The notes under the pieces were generated by a model. It made no database searches. It was not told where the DNA came from and worked only from the letters and a program-made list of their open reading frames with translations. The position numbers and the translations under genes are program-made. A DNA stretch of 64,000 bases from Pelagophyceae sp. CCMP2097 (Eukaryota > Sar > Pelagophyceae): NCBI GenBank assembly GCA_026770575.1, contig MU657167.1:315649-379648 (forward strand), given 5' to 3'. Numbering within the stretch: the first letter of the stretch is position 1; every line of letters begins with the position of its first letter. Positions 39,830-50,554 of this stretch are shown one piece after another.

Positions 39830-42459
39830 CTAGTTCTTGATGCCCTGGGCCTTGAGGGCGTCGAAGACGCCGTTTGCGCCGTAGGCGGCGAGGATCTGCT
39901 TGCGCTGGAGCTTGTTGGACGCGGTGAGCATGCCGTTTTCCGGCGTCCAGGGGTCGTCGAAGAGGGGCGGCGAGTTCGTCGGCGAGCCCGTGCCCGGCAG
40001 CAGCACGACGCCGAGGAGGAGCTCGTTGGCGCCGAGCTTGCCCGCCTTGCCCGCGGCGTCGAGCGAGGCGAGCACCTCCTTGACCGCCTCTGGCGCCTTG
40101 CACAGCGCGGGGAACGTCTCGTAGGCCACGCCGTTGGCGGACGCCCAGGCGGTGAGCTTCTTCTCGTCGACGCAGACGAAGGCCACCGGCTTGTCCATGT
40201 CGCCGTCGCCGTAGCACAAAATGCCGCCGTTGACGCCGGAGATGTACGAGCTCGTGGCGTAGACAGACTCCATCGACTCGATGGCGATGTACTCGCCGCC
40301 CTTGGTCTTGATCAAGTTCTTGACGCGGTCCACGATCTTGAGCTGGCCGTCGGGGCGCCAGATGCCCACGTCGCCCGACGCGAACCACCCGCCCTCGAGG
40401 AAGACCTCCGCCGTCTTCTCCGGCTGCTTGTAGTAGCCCTTGGCCACCGTCGGCCCGCGGATGTGGATCTCGCCGCGGCCGCAGCAGGGCTGGCCGAGGT
40501 GCATTGTATCCGTCGAGAGGTACTTTTTGCCTTCAGAGTCGGTGATGTCGCACGAGACGAGCCTGGTCTCCGCCGAGATGATGGGCGACCCGGCCACGCC
40601 GTCAAAGTTGCCATTGTCGGGGATCTGGATCGTGGCAGACGCCGTCGTTTCCGTCAGCGCGTAGCCCTGGACGCAGGGGCAGACAAAGGCGGTGCGCACA
40701 AACGTCTGCACCTCGCTCGAGATGGGCCCGCCGCCGGAGATGGTGCACCGCAGGTTGCCGCCGAGACCCGCCGCGAACTTGGAGAAGACGAGCTTGTTGA
40801 AGAGCGGCGTGTCGCGGTGCTGCCGCAGCGCCACCGCGCGCGCGACGAACGCAATGTTGAAGACCATTTGGGCCACGGGCGACGCGTGCGAGAGCGTGTC
40901 CTCGAACCCCTTTTTCAAAATGTCCCAAATCTTCGGCACCCCGGCCATGTACGCCGGCCGGAACTCCTGGATGGCGCCCGGCGGATACGGATAGCCTGCC
41001 TTTGCGTGGACGACGCCGTCGGGCTGCTCGCGGCACGCGCCGCTCGACGACAGTGTGCGCGGGTCCGCGTAGCCGAGCTTGCCGCCGCGGCCGAGGATGG
41101 TCAACTCGGCGCAGAACTCGAGGATGTGCGCCAGCGGCAGGTAGGCGAGGTAGCACGCGCCGACGTCGTCGGCCGTCATGGTGCCGAGCACGGAGCCGAT
41201 CCCCCCCACCGTCGAGCAGATGCACTGGTGGTCCAGCACCACGCCCTTGGGCTTGCCCGTCGAGCCCGACGTGTACATGACCACCGCCGTCGTCGACGCG
41301 TCGGCCCCGGGCGCGGCCTTGCGCGCGTCGCCGAGCGCGCCACCGAGCGCGATGGCGTCCTCAAAGCCGAGGAGCTTGAGCGACGTCGCGAACATGCCGC
41401 CGCCCGAGATCTGCGGCGGCGCGCCGGCGGCGACGGCGGGCTCGACGTTGAGGTCGGTGTAGATGATGGTCGCGAGCGAGGGGCACTGCGCACGGAGGCC
41501 GCCAACCTTGTCCACGGAGCGGCGGTTCGTCAGCACGACGCGCACGCCGGACTCGTTGATCGCCTCGCCGACGGAGGCGATGCCCAGCGTCGCGTACGAC
41601 GTCGCGATGGCCAAAGAGTAGGCCATGGCGCCCAAAGCCGCCGTGAGCCACTCCGCACTAGTGTCCTCGTAGATCAAAAGCACGTGCGACGCCTTGGCGT
41701 TCTCCAGCGAGATGCCCTTGGGCATCGACTCCATGCCGATCTTGTCAGACACCAGCGCCGCGCCGAACCTGCAAGCGGCGTCGGTACACGGGACGCGCGG
41801 CCGGGGGCGCGGCGCGGCTCACGAGAGGGCGCGCGTGCGGAGCTCGCCGTAGGTGATCCACGTCGTCTCGCCGAACTTTTTGAGCGGGAAGCGCGCGCCT
41901 TCGGGCTTGTGCTCGCCGAGGAACGTGCGCGTGCCCATCACCTGCTCGTCCTTGTACTTTTCGCAAATGTAGTCCAGGAGCACGGCCACGTTCGAAATTT
42001 CCTGGCCCGGCACCGCCGTCATGCACAGGCCGCCTGCGAGGGCCGCGGTCAAAAGGCCGCGCGCGGGCGGCGGCCACGCGCGAAACGGCACGCCTCCTCG
42101 AGGCGCGCGCCGCCGGCCCCGGGTTGTGAAAACGCACCAACGGCGGCCTTGCTGCGGCGCGTGGCCGTGGCGGTCTCGACGGAGTACGGACCCTTGCAGT
42201 AAAAGCCGAGCGTCTTGACCCAGCCAAAGAGGATGAACCAGAGCAAAAAGTCGAGCCTGCGCGGGGCGGCGGTCGCCGGGCGCGCGGGCGCGCGGGGCGG
42301 GGCCGCGCCGCCGGGCAAAATGCCCCCGCCCCCGCCGTCCCGGAGGAATTAAGGGTCGCACGTCCATAGGAGCCACGCGAGCGGGTTGAGCAGCAGCGCC
42401 CACGACGGCGTCGCCGTCGCCTTGAACGGCTTGGGCGCCGGGGCAGCCTTCTTCGGCAT
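39830..42459 (-). CDS. Long-chain acyl-CoA synthetase
   Basis: The adenylate-forming signature YTSGSTGKPKGVVLDHQ lies near 41265, GYALTETTASA near 40670, and the hinge/C-terminal motif GWFASGDVGIWRPDGQLKIV, then DRVKNLIKTKGGEYIAIESM, near 40390-40270. The first exon (42459) reads MPKKAAPAPKPFKATATPSW. An intron at 42257-42361 (GTGCGA..GCAG) leads to a membrane segment LDFLLWFILFGWVKTLGFYC. A third exon holds DYICEKYKDEQVMGTRTFLG and TTWITYGELRTRALS. A GTGAGC..GCAG intron joins it to FGAALVSDKIGMESMPKGIS. The enzyme activates fatty acids to acyl-CoA with ATP, probably at a membrane because of the N-terminal helix. The FadE-type dehydrogenase at 46.7 kb could use its products, but they are not an operon. 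Confidence 0.9.
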
Positions 42460-42987
42460 CAGCGGTTTCTACGGGCGCGGCGCCTCGGGCGCCGAAAATC
42501 AAAAGGGACGGCGCCGAATTTCGCTTTTCCCCATCCACTGGGGCTTCTCCGGAATTGGACGACGCGGCTCGCCGCTCGTTCGTCCGACATGAGTGGTCGC
42601 TCCTCGTCCGACGCCTCGACCTCGGTATCACGCGGCTGCCGCGGTCGGTACCTTGAAGTCGAAATGCTTTTGCCGGCCTGCCGAGCGACCCACAAGTGCC
42701 GGAATCGCCAAAACCCGATACTCACAGGTTTTCTTTTTCGAGGCTCGGACGGTGGACCCTTCGCGCTGGGGGGGCCTTCGTCGAGAGGCTCGCGGCAGTC
42801 TCAGAAACCACTCGTAAAGGGTTTACCGTGTATATTTCTTATTTTGCCCCCAAAATGCTCGAGAAATATTAGAATTTACCCCGAGTTTTCCTTAAAATTT
42901 TAACGAATCCTAGGAATTTCCATCAATTGTAGCTTGAGTTCAGCTCAACTTTTAGCGTATAATTTAAAATTTAGTTTCAGTACCCTA
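42460..42987. other. Intergenic region
   Basis: The promoter side of the acyl-CoA synthetase is GC-rich. The half next to the FkbH gene (about 42830-42980) is AT-rich, with TTAAAATTTTAA-like stretches, and is likely 3' flank. No gene was seen. Confidence 0.5.
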
Positions 42988-45900
42988 TTACGTCACCGGC
43001 CCGGACGCCTGAACGACGGCTTTCGCGGTGGCGACGGTGGCCCTGCGGCTAAAGTGCGTGTGCTCCTGGACGTCTCCGGTCCGGAGGAAGATCGTCCGGT
43101 CGACGAATACGAGGCCCGGCGCCGCAAGCGCTTGGACCGCGGCGTTGATCTCGGCGACGTGGGCCGCGAGCCTGGCGCAGAGGCCCGGCGGGAACTTTGC
43201 GAGGACGGCGCGCCACGGGGCCGCGGAAACGTCGGCGTCCCAGAGATTTGCAGGCAGCGCGAGGAGGAGGAGCGTCGTTGTGGCCGGCAGCGCCGCGCGC
43301 GCGGCGCGAATCTCGCAAACGACGTCCGCCGCCGTCGGCATGCGTGCAGAGTCGAAGTCGACGGGGACGGGCCCTTGGCGCCGCCAGAGCGCCGCCCAGT
43401 CGGCGGCGAGGCCGGGCTCGTATTTCGCCGCGCCGCGGTGCGCGAGCTCCACGGGCACGCAAAGGCCGCCGGCCGAGGCGCGCGGCCACAAAGTGTCGAG
43501 CTCGAGGTCGTGGACCACGACGTCGTACTCGCCGGCGAGCGCGCGGCGCAGCGAGTCGAAGCCCAGATCGTCGGACCCCGCCACCCGAGGCGCGCCCGCG
43601 CCCTCGTCGCCAGCGCCCTCGTCGTCGTCGTCGTCGTCGTCGTCGGAGCTCTGGCCATCCGCAGCGGCTCGCGAAGCCTCGTGGGCCGCCGCCGACGCCG
43701 CAACCGCCGACGCCTCGGCGGCCGCCGCGGCTGCGACCGCCGCCGCTTCGGCCGCGTCGACGTCGGCTGCTGCGGCGGCCCAGACGCCGAGGCTCGTAAA
43801 GCGGAGGCCGTCGTATTTCCGCGGCGAGCAGACGACGCGCCAGCCGCGGTGCTCGAGGAAGGGCGCGAGCGAGAGCGCCGCGCACCAGCCGCGCGCGAGC
43901 ACGGCGACGCGCCGGTCCACGGCGGGCGGCGGCCCGCCTATGTCTGGCTCTTCGTGGACGGCGACGCGGATGAACGACGCGTCTGCGGCGAGCAGGCGCG
44001 CCGTCCCCGGGAGCGGCGCTATCCGCGCGCCCTGCAGGCCGTCGAGCTTCTTGAAGAGCCACTGCGTCACCGCCTCTGCGACGAGCATGCCCGCGCAGCG
44101 GCAGGAGAATGTGAGGTGGCGGATTTTCCACTCGCCGCGCCGCAGGCGCACGGCGACGATGCCGACGACGCCGTAGTCGCCGAACGCGTCGGCCGCGCGC
44201 ACCTTCCACAAGAGCCGGTCCGCCCGCGCCGCGCCTTCCAGGCAGGGCCCGAACGCGGCGAGGAGGTGCCAAGCCGCGGTGAGCCGCTTTCGAGTGAAGT
44301 TCAGGCGGTTCGCGCGGTTCAGGAGGTCGAGCAAGCGGTCCGCGTCGGGTTCGTCGCCGCGGCGCACCGGGACCACCTCGACGCGGACGCCGCTCCGCCG
44401 CAAAAACGAGTCCTCGTCCTCGCCGGCGAGGCGCGCCCCGCGCTTCCGCTCCAGGACCCGGTACTGCTCGAGGCGCGGCGACGTCACTTCCGCTCCAGGA
44501 GCGGCCGGGTCGGGCGCGCCACCCCACTGGCCCCACGCTTCGAGATGTCTCTGCGCGACTTCCGGTCCGACGGCGCCGCCCATGCCCGGGTTGTGCTCGA
44601 GAACGTCGGCGCGGTTCGAAGCCGCGTCATCGACGAAGACCGCGTCGGCCGCCTGCGCGCAGAGTGCGGACGGAGCGCCACGCCCCCCCTCGCCGAGAGC
44701 AGTCCCCGACTCGCCGAGAGCGACATGTCCGAAAGGATGCGCCGGACGGCGCGACCCTTGCTCTCGAAGGCCGGCCTGGCGAGGAACTCCGCGAAGACGA
44801 AGAGGTCTCGGATGCCGAGCTCCTCGAGGAGGCGCCCCGCGGCGGCTGCGGGCGCTCTGGAGACGATTGACGAGACGACGCCGCGCCTCGCGAGCGTGCG
44901 GACCAGCTCGACGAGGTCGAGGCGCGGCCGCAGCGCTGCGCAGACGTCGTCGTCGTCGTCCTCCAAAGTGCCGTCCCAGAGCGTGCCGTCGAGGTCCCAG
45001 ATAACGACCTTTGGTTGCCTTTTTGGTTGACGGAACGAGACGACGTCGACTATTCGGAGGCAGGGCTCGTAAGACTCAGAGACATCTCGATCCGTCGCCC
45101 AGACGACGAGCGACGTCCGCGCGCCATGCGTCACGCGCGTGACGCGGTGCCGGTCGCGGCGCGCGTCAAACACGATGGCGCTCCGCAGCGACCCTCCCGC
45201 AGCGTCCGCCGCCTCGACGGCCAGGCGGCCCGCGCCCTCGTCGGAAAACTCGAGCGAACCGCCGTCGTAGTCGCCTTTCTCAGAGAGCAGGACGACGAGG
45301 CCCGTGCGCTTGTAGCTCGTGGCTTCAAACGTCTCGTCGCAGTGCCAGTGTTCGAAGTGGTCGCCGGCGGCGTAGCGGCAGCACTGCGGCCGCGTCATGA
45401 ACTTTGCATTCGCATCGTGCCGCAGCAGCGCGCGGGACAGCGCCGCGTACGTTTCGGGCGCGTCTTCGAGTTCGACGACGGCGATGCGCACGCGCCGCAT
45501 CGTGCCAGACGCTTCGGCCTCGCCGCGCAAGAGGTTCATCGCGACGACCTCCGCCGCAGGCACCTCGACGGTGACCAAGCGCCGCGAAAACCGCGGGCTC
45601 GACCACGCCTCTGGGACGCTCCCGGGTTTTAGCGCCGCGGCCTCGGCCTCCCGCAAGACCACGAGCCCGGCTTCTCGCGCCTCGACGCGGAACCCGTCGA
45701 GGCCGAAGCACCGGCCCGCCTCCGCGGCGGCGGGGAACGCGCACACGGTCAGGTCCGGCCGGACGGCGAAGCACTCGCGGACTGCGCAATCCGCACCGCC
45801 GCCGTCGAGCACGACGACGAACAGCCTCGGCGCGCGCAGCAGGTCGACGTCCCCCGGCCGCCAGTCGTACGCGTCGCGGACCGCTTCGTCCGAGTCGTCG

Positions 45901-46346
45901 CCGTCGTCCGAGTCGTCGCCGTCGTCCGAGTCGTCGCCGCCGCCCGAGTCGCCGCCGTCCACTTCCGGGCCCGGCGGCCCGCGGCCGCGCGCGACCGCGA
46001 GCAGCCGCGGCAGCTCCTGGAGCGCGAGGCGCCGCACGGCGCACGCGCGCGGCGGCAGCGCGTCCGCCGCCGTTTGCAGCGCCTCGAGGCGTTGGCGCGC
46101 CGTGGCTGTGGCGACGTACGCGCACGCGCCGCGCGCTAGCGCCGGACAGACGTCGCCGCCGCCGACGACGACGACGACACCGCCGTCGGCCGCTGCGACG
46201 GCCAGGTACCGCGCGACGGCCGCGAGCCTCTCGGCCGCAGAAACGGCGGTGCCCGCCGCAGCGTCGCCGCCGCGCCGCCGTTTCGGCGGCGGCCTCCGCT
46301 CCACCTCGACGTCGTCGTCCGAGTCGAGGCGCGGCGCGGCCTGCAT
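42988..46346 (-). CDS. 2OG-Fe(II) oxygenase fused to an FkbH-type HAD/acyltransferase-like protein
   Basis: From Met 46346, the first 230 residues contain an acidic repeat (GDDSDDGDDSDDGDDSDE). A prolyl-4-hydroxylase-like 2OG domain follows: CCRYAAGDHFEHWHCDETF with the HxD iron ligands, YDGGSLEFSDEGAG, and the distal His/Arg in RDRHRVTRVTHGARTSLVVW. A HAD domain of FkbH type follows: VVIWDLDGTLWDGTLEDDDD. A 58-base intron (44653-44710) leads to AADAVFVDDAASNRADVLEH and then YRVLERKRGARLAGEDEDSF and DLLNRANRLNFTRKRLTA. The C-terminal acyltransferase-like piece has DAFGDYGVVGIVAVRL and LTFSCRCAGMLVAEAV. A final part ending EHTHFS may be SGNH-like. Bacterial FkbH proteins load glyceryl groups from 1,3-bisphosphoglycerate onto carriers. 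The partner and substrate here are unknown. Confidence 0.75.
45885..45960. repeat. 15-bp tandem repeats encoding an acidic DDSDDG tract
   Basis: GTCCGAGTCGTCGCC-type 15-mers repeat about four times and encode DDSDDGDDSDDGDDSD on the minus strand. The tract lies inside the oxygenase/FkbH protein and looks like a flexible acidic linker that can expand by slippage. Confidence 0.75.
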
Positions 46347-46671
46347 GGGCACCCGCCCGCGGTGGCGGTGGGCCTCCGCGAGACGCTCCGGCCGTGCCCG
46401 CGGTTCGATGCGGGGCCTCGTGACCCTCGGTCGACGTCCGAGCGCGCGCGCGACGCGCGTATCGCTAAAATATACCTTGCACTTTGGGCTCATCGAAACT
46501 TCCGGAAGTCGCGATAGATGCGACGCCAAGAGCCTTACTGAACTCCGCCTACTGGCAGTTAAAGACGATGTGTCTTCGTCGAACTTTCTTCTACTTGAAC
46601 TTGAATCCATGAATTTGTTCTGGCAAGTTCCCGAAATATTGTGGCGTTCCGAGAGGTTCCAAATCTAGAAC
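46347..46671. other. Divergent promoter region
   Basis: This 325-bp region separates the starts of the FkbH fusion (minus) and the FadE-type gene (plus). Its right half is AT-richer than the genes. No gene or clear motif was seen. Confidence 0.5.
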
Positions 46672-49174
46672 ATGTCGCTTTCTCGCATGCGCCCCGCGGC
46701 GCGGTGCGTGCGCACGCAGACGTCGGCGCGCCGCGTCCGCCGCAGTCGACGCACCAACTTTTGACGGCTCGGCCGCGCGTTTCGAGATTTTTCGAGACGT
46801 CTGCGGGGAGGGGCGGCGTCGCCGACTCGCCGCCCTCGAACCGCCGGCCTTCAAAGGCCCGCCGCGCGGCCCGAATCGCCGGATGTAGGTTTGTCACGGG
46901 CGCGGCGTACCGCCTGGCCAAGCGCGTCATGCCGCGCATCTCGCCCACCGAGGCGGCGGCGTTGGAGGCAGGCACGGTGGGCTTCGACCGCGACCTCTTC
47001 TGCGGCTCGCCTTCGCTCAACAAGCTCGAGGCCAAGTACGCGCTGCCCCAGCTCCGCGCCGACGAGCGAGCGTTCCTCGACGGCCCGTGCGAAAAGCTCT
47101 GCGCCATGATCGACCAGTACGCCGTCACCGAGGCGCGCGACCTGCCGCAGCACGTCTGGGACTACATGCGCTCGGAAAAGTTCTTCGGCATGATCATCCC
47201 GAAAGCGTACGGCGGCCTCGGCTTTACCGCGCACGGCCATTCGCAAGTCGTGACCAAGATCGCCACGCGCAGCGTCGACGCTGCTGTGACGGTCATGGTC
47301 CCCAACTCGTTGGGCCCCGGCGAGTTGCTCATGCGCTACGGCACGCAGGATCAGCGCGACGCGTACCGTGCGTACCCCGCGCGCCGCTCGGATCCCGAGG
47401 CGCCGCGCCTCCCTGACCGCGGCCCGCCCACTTAGTGCCGGCGCTCGCGGACGGCCGCCTCATCCCGTGCTTTGGCCTGACGGGCCCGCCGTCTGGGTCG
47501 GACGCGGCGGCGATGCGCGACGGCGGCGACGTCGTGGTGGAGAACGGCGTGCTCGGCATCCGCGCCACGTTCAAGAAGCGCTACATCACGCTCGCGCCCG
47601 TGGCGGGCCTCGTCGGCCTCGCCATCCGCGTCAACGACCCGGCGGGGCTCCTCGGCGGCACGGGCGCCGCGGGCATCACGGTGGCGCTGCTCGAGCGCGG
47701 CCACGCCGGCCTCCGCGTCGGCGACCGCCACGACCCGCTCGTCGCGAGCTTCATGAACGGCACCGTCGAGGGCGATGACGTGTTCATCCCCGTGGAGAGC
47801 GTTATCGGCGGCCAGGCGCAGGTGGGCCGCGGCTGGAACATGCTTATGGACTGCCTCACCGAGGGCCGTGGTATCTCGCTGCCGGCGCTCAGCGTGGCGG
47901 CGGGCAAGTCGGTGACGGCGTCGGTGGGCGCGTATTCGCGCGTGCGCGAGCAGTTCAAGGTGCCGCTGGCCGAGCTCGAGGGCGTGCAGGAGCACCTGGC
48001 GCGCGTCGGCGCCAACTCTTTAATCATGCTCAGCGGCCAGATGCTGACCAACGCCATGCTCAACGCGCACGAGCAGCCGCCCGTAATCACTGCGATTCTG
48101 AAGCAGCAGACGACGGAGCGCATGCGCCAGGTCGTCAACGACGGCATGGACGTCCTCGGCGGCGCGGGCATCTGCCGCGGCAACGCCAACTTTATGGCCG
48201 CGCCCTACATGATGGTGCCCATTGCGATTACGGTCGAGGGCGCCAACACGCTGACGCGCACGCTCATCCAGTACGGCCAGGGCCTGACGCGGTCGCACCC
48301 GCACCTCTTGGACGTCATCAAGACGATTCAGCACGGCGACCAGCAGGCCGAGTTCGTGCGGCACGTGGCATCGCTCGTCGGCCACGGCGCGCGCAACGCG
48401 GCCGCGTCGCTCTGGCGGTCCGCCTTTCGCGCGCGGCGCTTCGCCGACGAGTCGGGGTCGGTGCGCAAGACGGTCGACTTCCACTCCTCGCAACTCGACC
48501 GCCTTTCCGCCGCCTTTGCGCTCTGCGCCGACGTCTCGTTGCTCATGGGCGGCAAGATCAAGTTCGCCGAGATGCTCAGCGGCCGCTACGCCGACGTGAT
48601 GTCTAACCTCTATTTGGGCTACGCCACGCTCTGGTTCGCATCCAAGCATGCCAACGTCGAGGGCCTCGATGTCCTCGTCGAGTACACGATGCAAAAGGTC
48701 GAGGCGGACATTGAAATCGCGTTCCGCGGCATCTTTGCCAACTTCCCCGTGCCCGGCTGCGGCGCGCTCATGTCCGCGCTGGCCTTCCCGCTGTCGGCGC
48801 GCGCGTACGCGCAGCCCTCGGACGCGCTGGCGCGCAAGGTTTCGACGCTCGTCTCGACGGACTCTGCCGTGCGCGCGCTACTGGCCGAGGACATGTTCGT
48901 GCCCAAGGACGCGACGGAGCGCGTGGCGCTCCTCGAGCGCGCGCTGCCGCTCGTAATGCGCGCCAACGTTGTGCGCGCCGCGCTCCGCAAGGAGAAGCGC
49001 GCGCCGACGGCGGCCGAGGACGCGCTCATTTCCGAGGCGGAAAAGCTCCGCGAGGAGATCATCCAAGTCGACGCGTTTGCGCGGATCGGAGACGAGCGGC
49101 AGCAGACCGACGGCTGGACCGCCGGCGATCGCCCCGCCTTTGACAAGGAGGAGCCGCGGCGCGCCGTCGCCTAG
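46672..49174 (+). CDS. FadE-type acyl-CoA dehydrogenase (with DUF1974 C-terminal region)
   Basis: The sequence follows bacterial FadE throughout: MPRISPTEAAALEAGTVGFD, FFGMIIPKAYGGLGFTAHGH, VTVMVPNSLGPGELLMRYGT, LIPCFGLTGPPSGSDAAAMR, GNANFMAAPYMMVPIAITVE, GANTLTRTLIQYGQG, and the FadE-specific C-terminal half (LNRLSA-like DRLSAAFALCADVSLLMGGK). Two introns fit. 46704-46888 (GTGCGT..GTAG) joins MSLSRMRPAAR, a short basic presequence, to FVTGAAYRLAKRV. 47368-47435 (GTGCGT..TTAG) joins DAY to LPALADGRLIPCF. It catalyses the first step of fatty-acid beta-oxidation with FAD, here probably in mitochondria. FadE-type enzymes are about 800 residues. This one fits at about 750. Confidence 0.88.
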
Positions 49175-49461
49175 TCCCGGGACCCGCAGCGGATTTCAAT
49201 GTACCCCATCTTCTTCAGATGCAAATAGGATATAGCACTGCGACGACGCCCTTTTGGCCCGCAATCAACAACACTTAATGAAGCCGCATTGTGTCAACAG
49301 CCCCAGCAGACCAGGGGGTCGTCGGATTTCCGATTACTCTCTTGTCACGACCTCAAGCCCTCAGAGCTGTCGCCAAAAGACCTAACTTCGGCGATCGCGA
49401 AAATTGATCTCGAGTCCGAGTCGCGGCTGGGAGCGGTGCGCGAGGCGCGACCCTTTGCGGC

Positions 49462-50370
49462 ATGTCGGAGCTCGAACAAGTCGTCGCCGCGGACGCCGCC
49501 GACGCGGGCGCGCCGGCGCCGGCGGCTGCCGCGAAGTGCAGCGTGCTGCTCGTCGCCGAGGCGCTGCCCTGCGGCCCGCGGACGCTCAAGGCGTCGCTGC
49601 CCGCCGGGAAGCGCTGCACGGCGGCGACGCTCCTTGGTCTCTTTGCGAGCAAGTTCGATCTCGACGCGTCCCAACTCGGCCTCTGCCTCAACGGCGGCGA
49701 ACCGCTCACCGGCGGCGACCGCGTCCACTTCGACGACGAACTCACCGTCGCGACGGTCGTCGCGCGGCCCGCAGCCGCGGCGGCGCCCGTCGCAGAGGCG
49801 GCCGTCACCGCGGCAGCGGCGCCCGCAGCCGCGGATGGGCCCCCTGCAGCCGCAGAGGCGCCCGCCGTCGCCACAATGCTCGCGGCGCACGCGTGCGTCG
49901 CCGTCTACGGTGGCACTGACGCGGCGCGCGCGGCGACGTTTGACGTTTCGCGCTACCTGCGCTACGCGCTTCTGGACGCGCGCGGCGAGGGCCTGCAGCG
50001 GACGTTTTCGCTCGACGTCGACGCGGCCGACGCGCAGACGGCCGAGCTCGCCGACGAGACGACGGCGGCGCTGTCGCGCGTCGTCGCCGCCCTAGAACCC
50101 GGCGACCGCGTCGAGCTCGAGTGGGTCCAGGTCTCGCTGCCTTCAAAGGCGGGGCCGCCGCGCGTCGTCCGGCAGACGCAAAAGCTGAGCAAACTCTCTG
50201 CAACGGAAGAGGCCGCGCTCGCACAGCGGCACCCGTCGCCGCAGATCATGATGGCGAAAAACCTCCCGCAGAGCCTTTCGGCCTACCCGCAGAGCATCGC
50301 ATCCTGCGGCCACAGCCACGGCCACGGCCACTGCGACCACGACCACGGCCTCATCCACGGCTCGGCGTAA
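49462..50370 (+). CDS. Unrecognised protein with histidine-rich C-terminal tail
   Basis: 302 residues, single exon. Residues 25-95 could be a ubiquitin-like or similar small beta fold (CSVLLVAEALPCGPRTLKAS, LGLFASKFDLDASQLGLCLN, RVHFDDELTVATVV). An Ala/Pro-rich linker leads to a second domain (AHACVAVYGGTDAARAATFD, LEPGDRVELEWVQVSLPSKA). The end is ASCGHSHGHGHCDHDHGLIH, an eight-histidine, two-cysteine tail that should bind zinc, nickel or copper. His tails of this kind occur in metallochaperones, but no chaperone domain is recognised. It converges with HPRT, with 184 bp between the stops. Confidence 0.65.
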   Translation: MSELEQVVAADAADAGAPAPAAAAKCSVLLVAEALPCGPRTLKASLPAGKRCTAATLLGLFASKFDLDASQLGLCLNGGEPLTGGDRVHFDDELTVATVVARPAAAAAPVAEAAVTAAAAPAAADGPPAAAEAPAVATMLAAHACVAVYGGTDAARAATFDVSRYLRYALLDARGEGLQRTFSLDVDAADAQTAELADETTAALSRVVAALEPGDRVELEWVQVSLPSKAGPPRVVRQTQKLSKLSATEEAALAQRHPSPQIMMAKNLPQSLSAYPQSIASCGHSHGHGHCDHDHGLIHGSA

Positions 50371-50554
50371 AAGTGCTTTCGCTCAGAGGCAGCGCCCCGC
50401 ACGATGCTGGACTGCAGCACCTCGCTCGGATGCGAGGGGTGTGCATCAATTTGATTATGAGGGCTGCGGGGTTTGCGGCGGTGCGGGTCATTTGATTATG
50501 AGGGCTGCGGCCCCGGAGATTCGCGGTGTTTCCGCCGCGCACGCGCGCCGCCGC

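Noticed and set aside
39719..42202. 827-codon plus-strand open frame opposite the acyl-CoA synthetase
   Set aside because: It is rich in Arg, Val, His and Glu and is the mirror of a confirmed minus-strand gene. GC-rich codon use keeps the opposite strand open. The same holds for plus frames 5196-6551, 6582-8012, 34044-35183 and 42934-45030, and for the minus frame 36644-38713, of which only the YgfZ exon is real.
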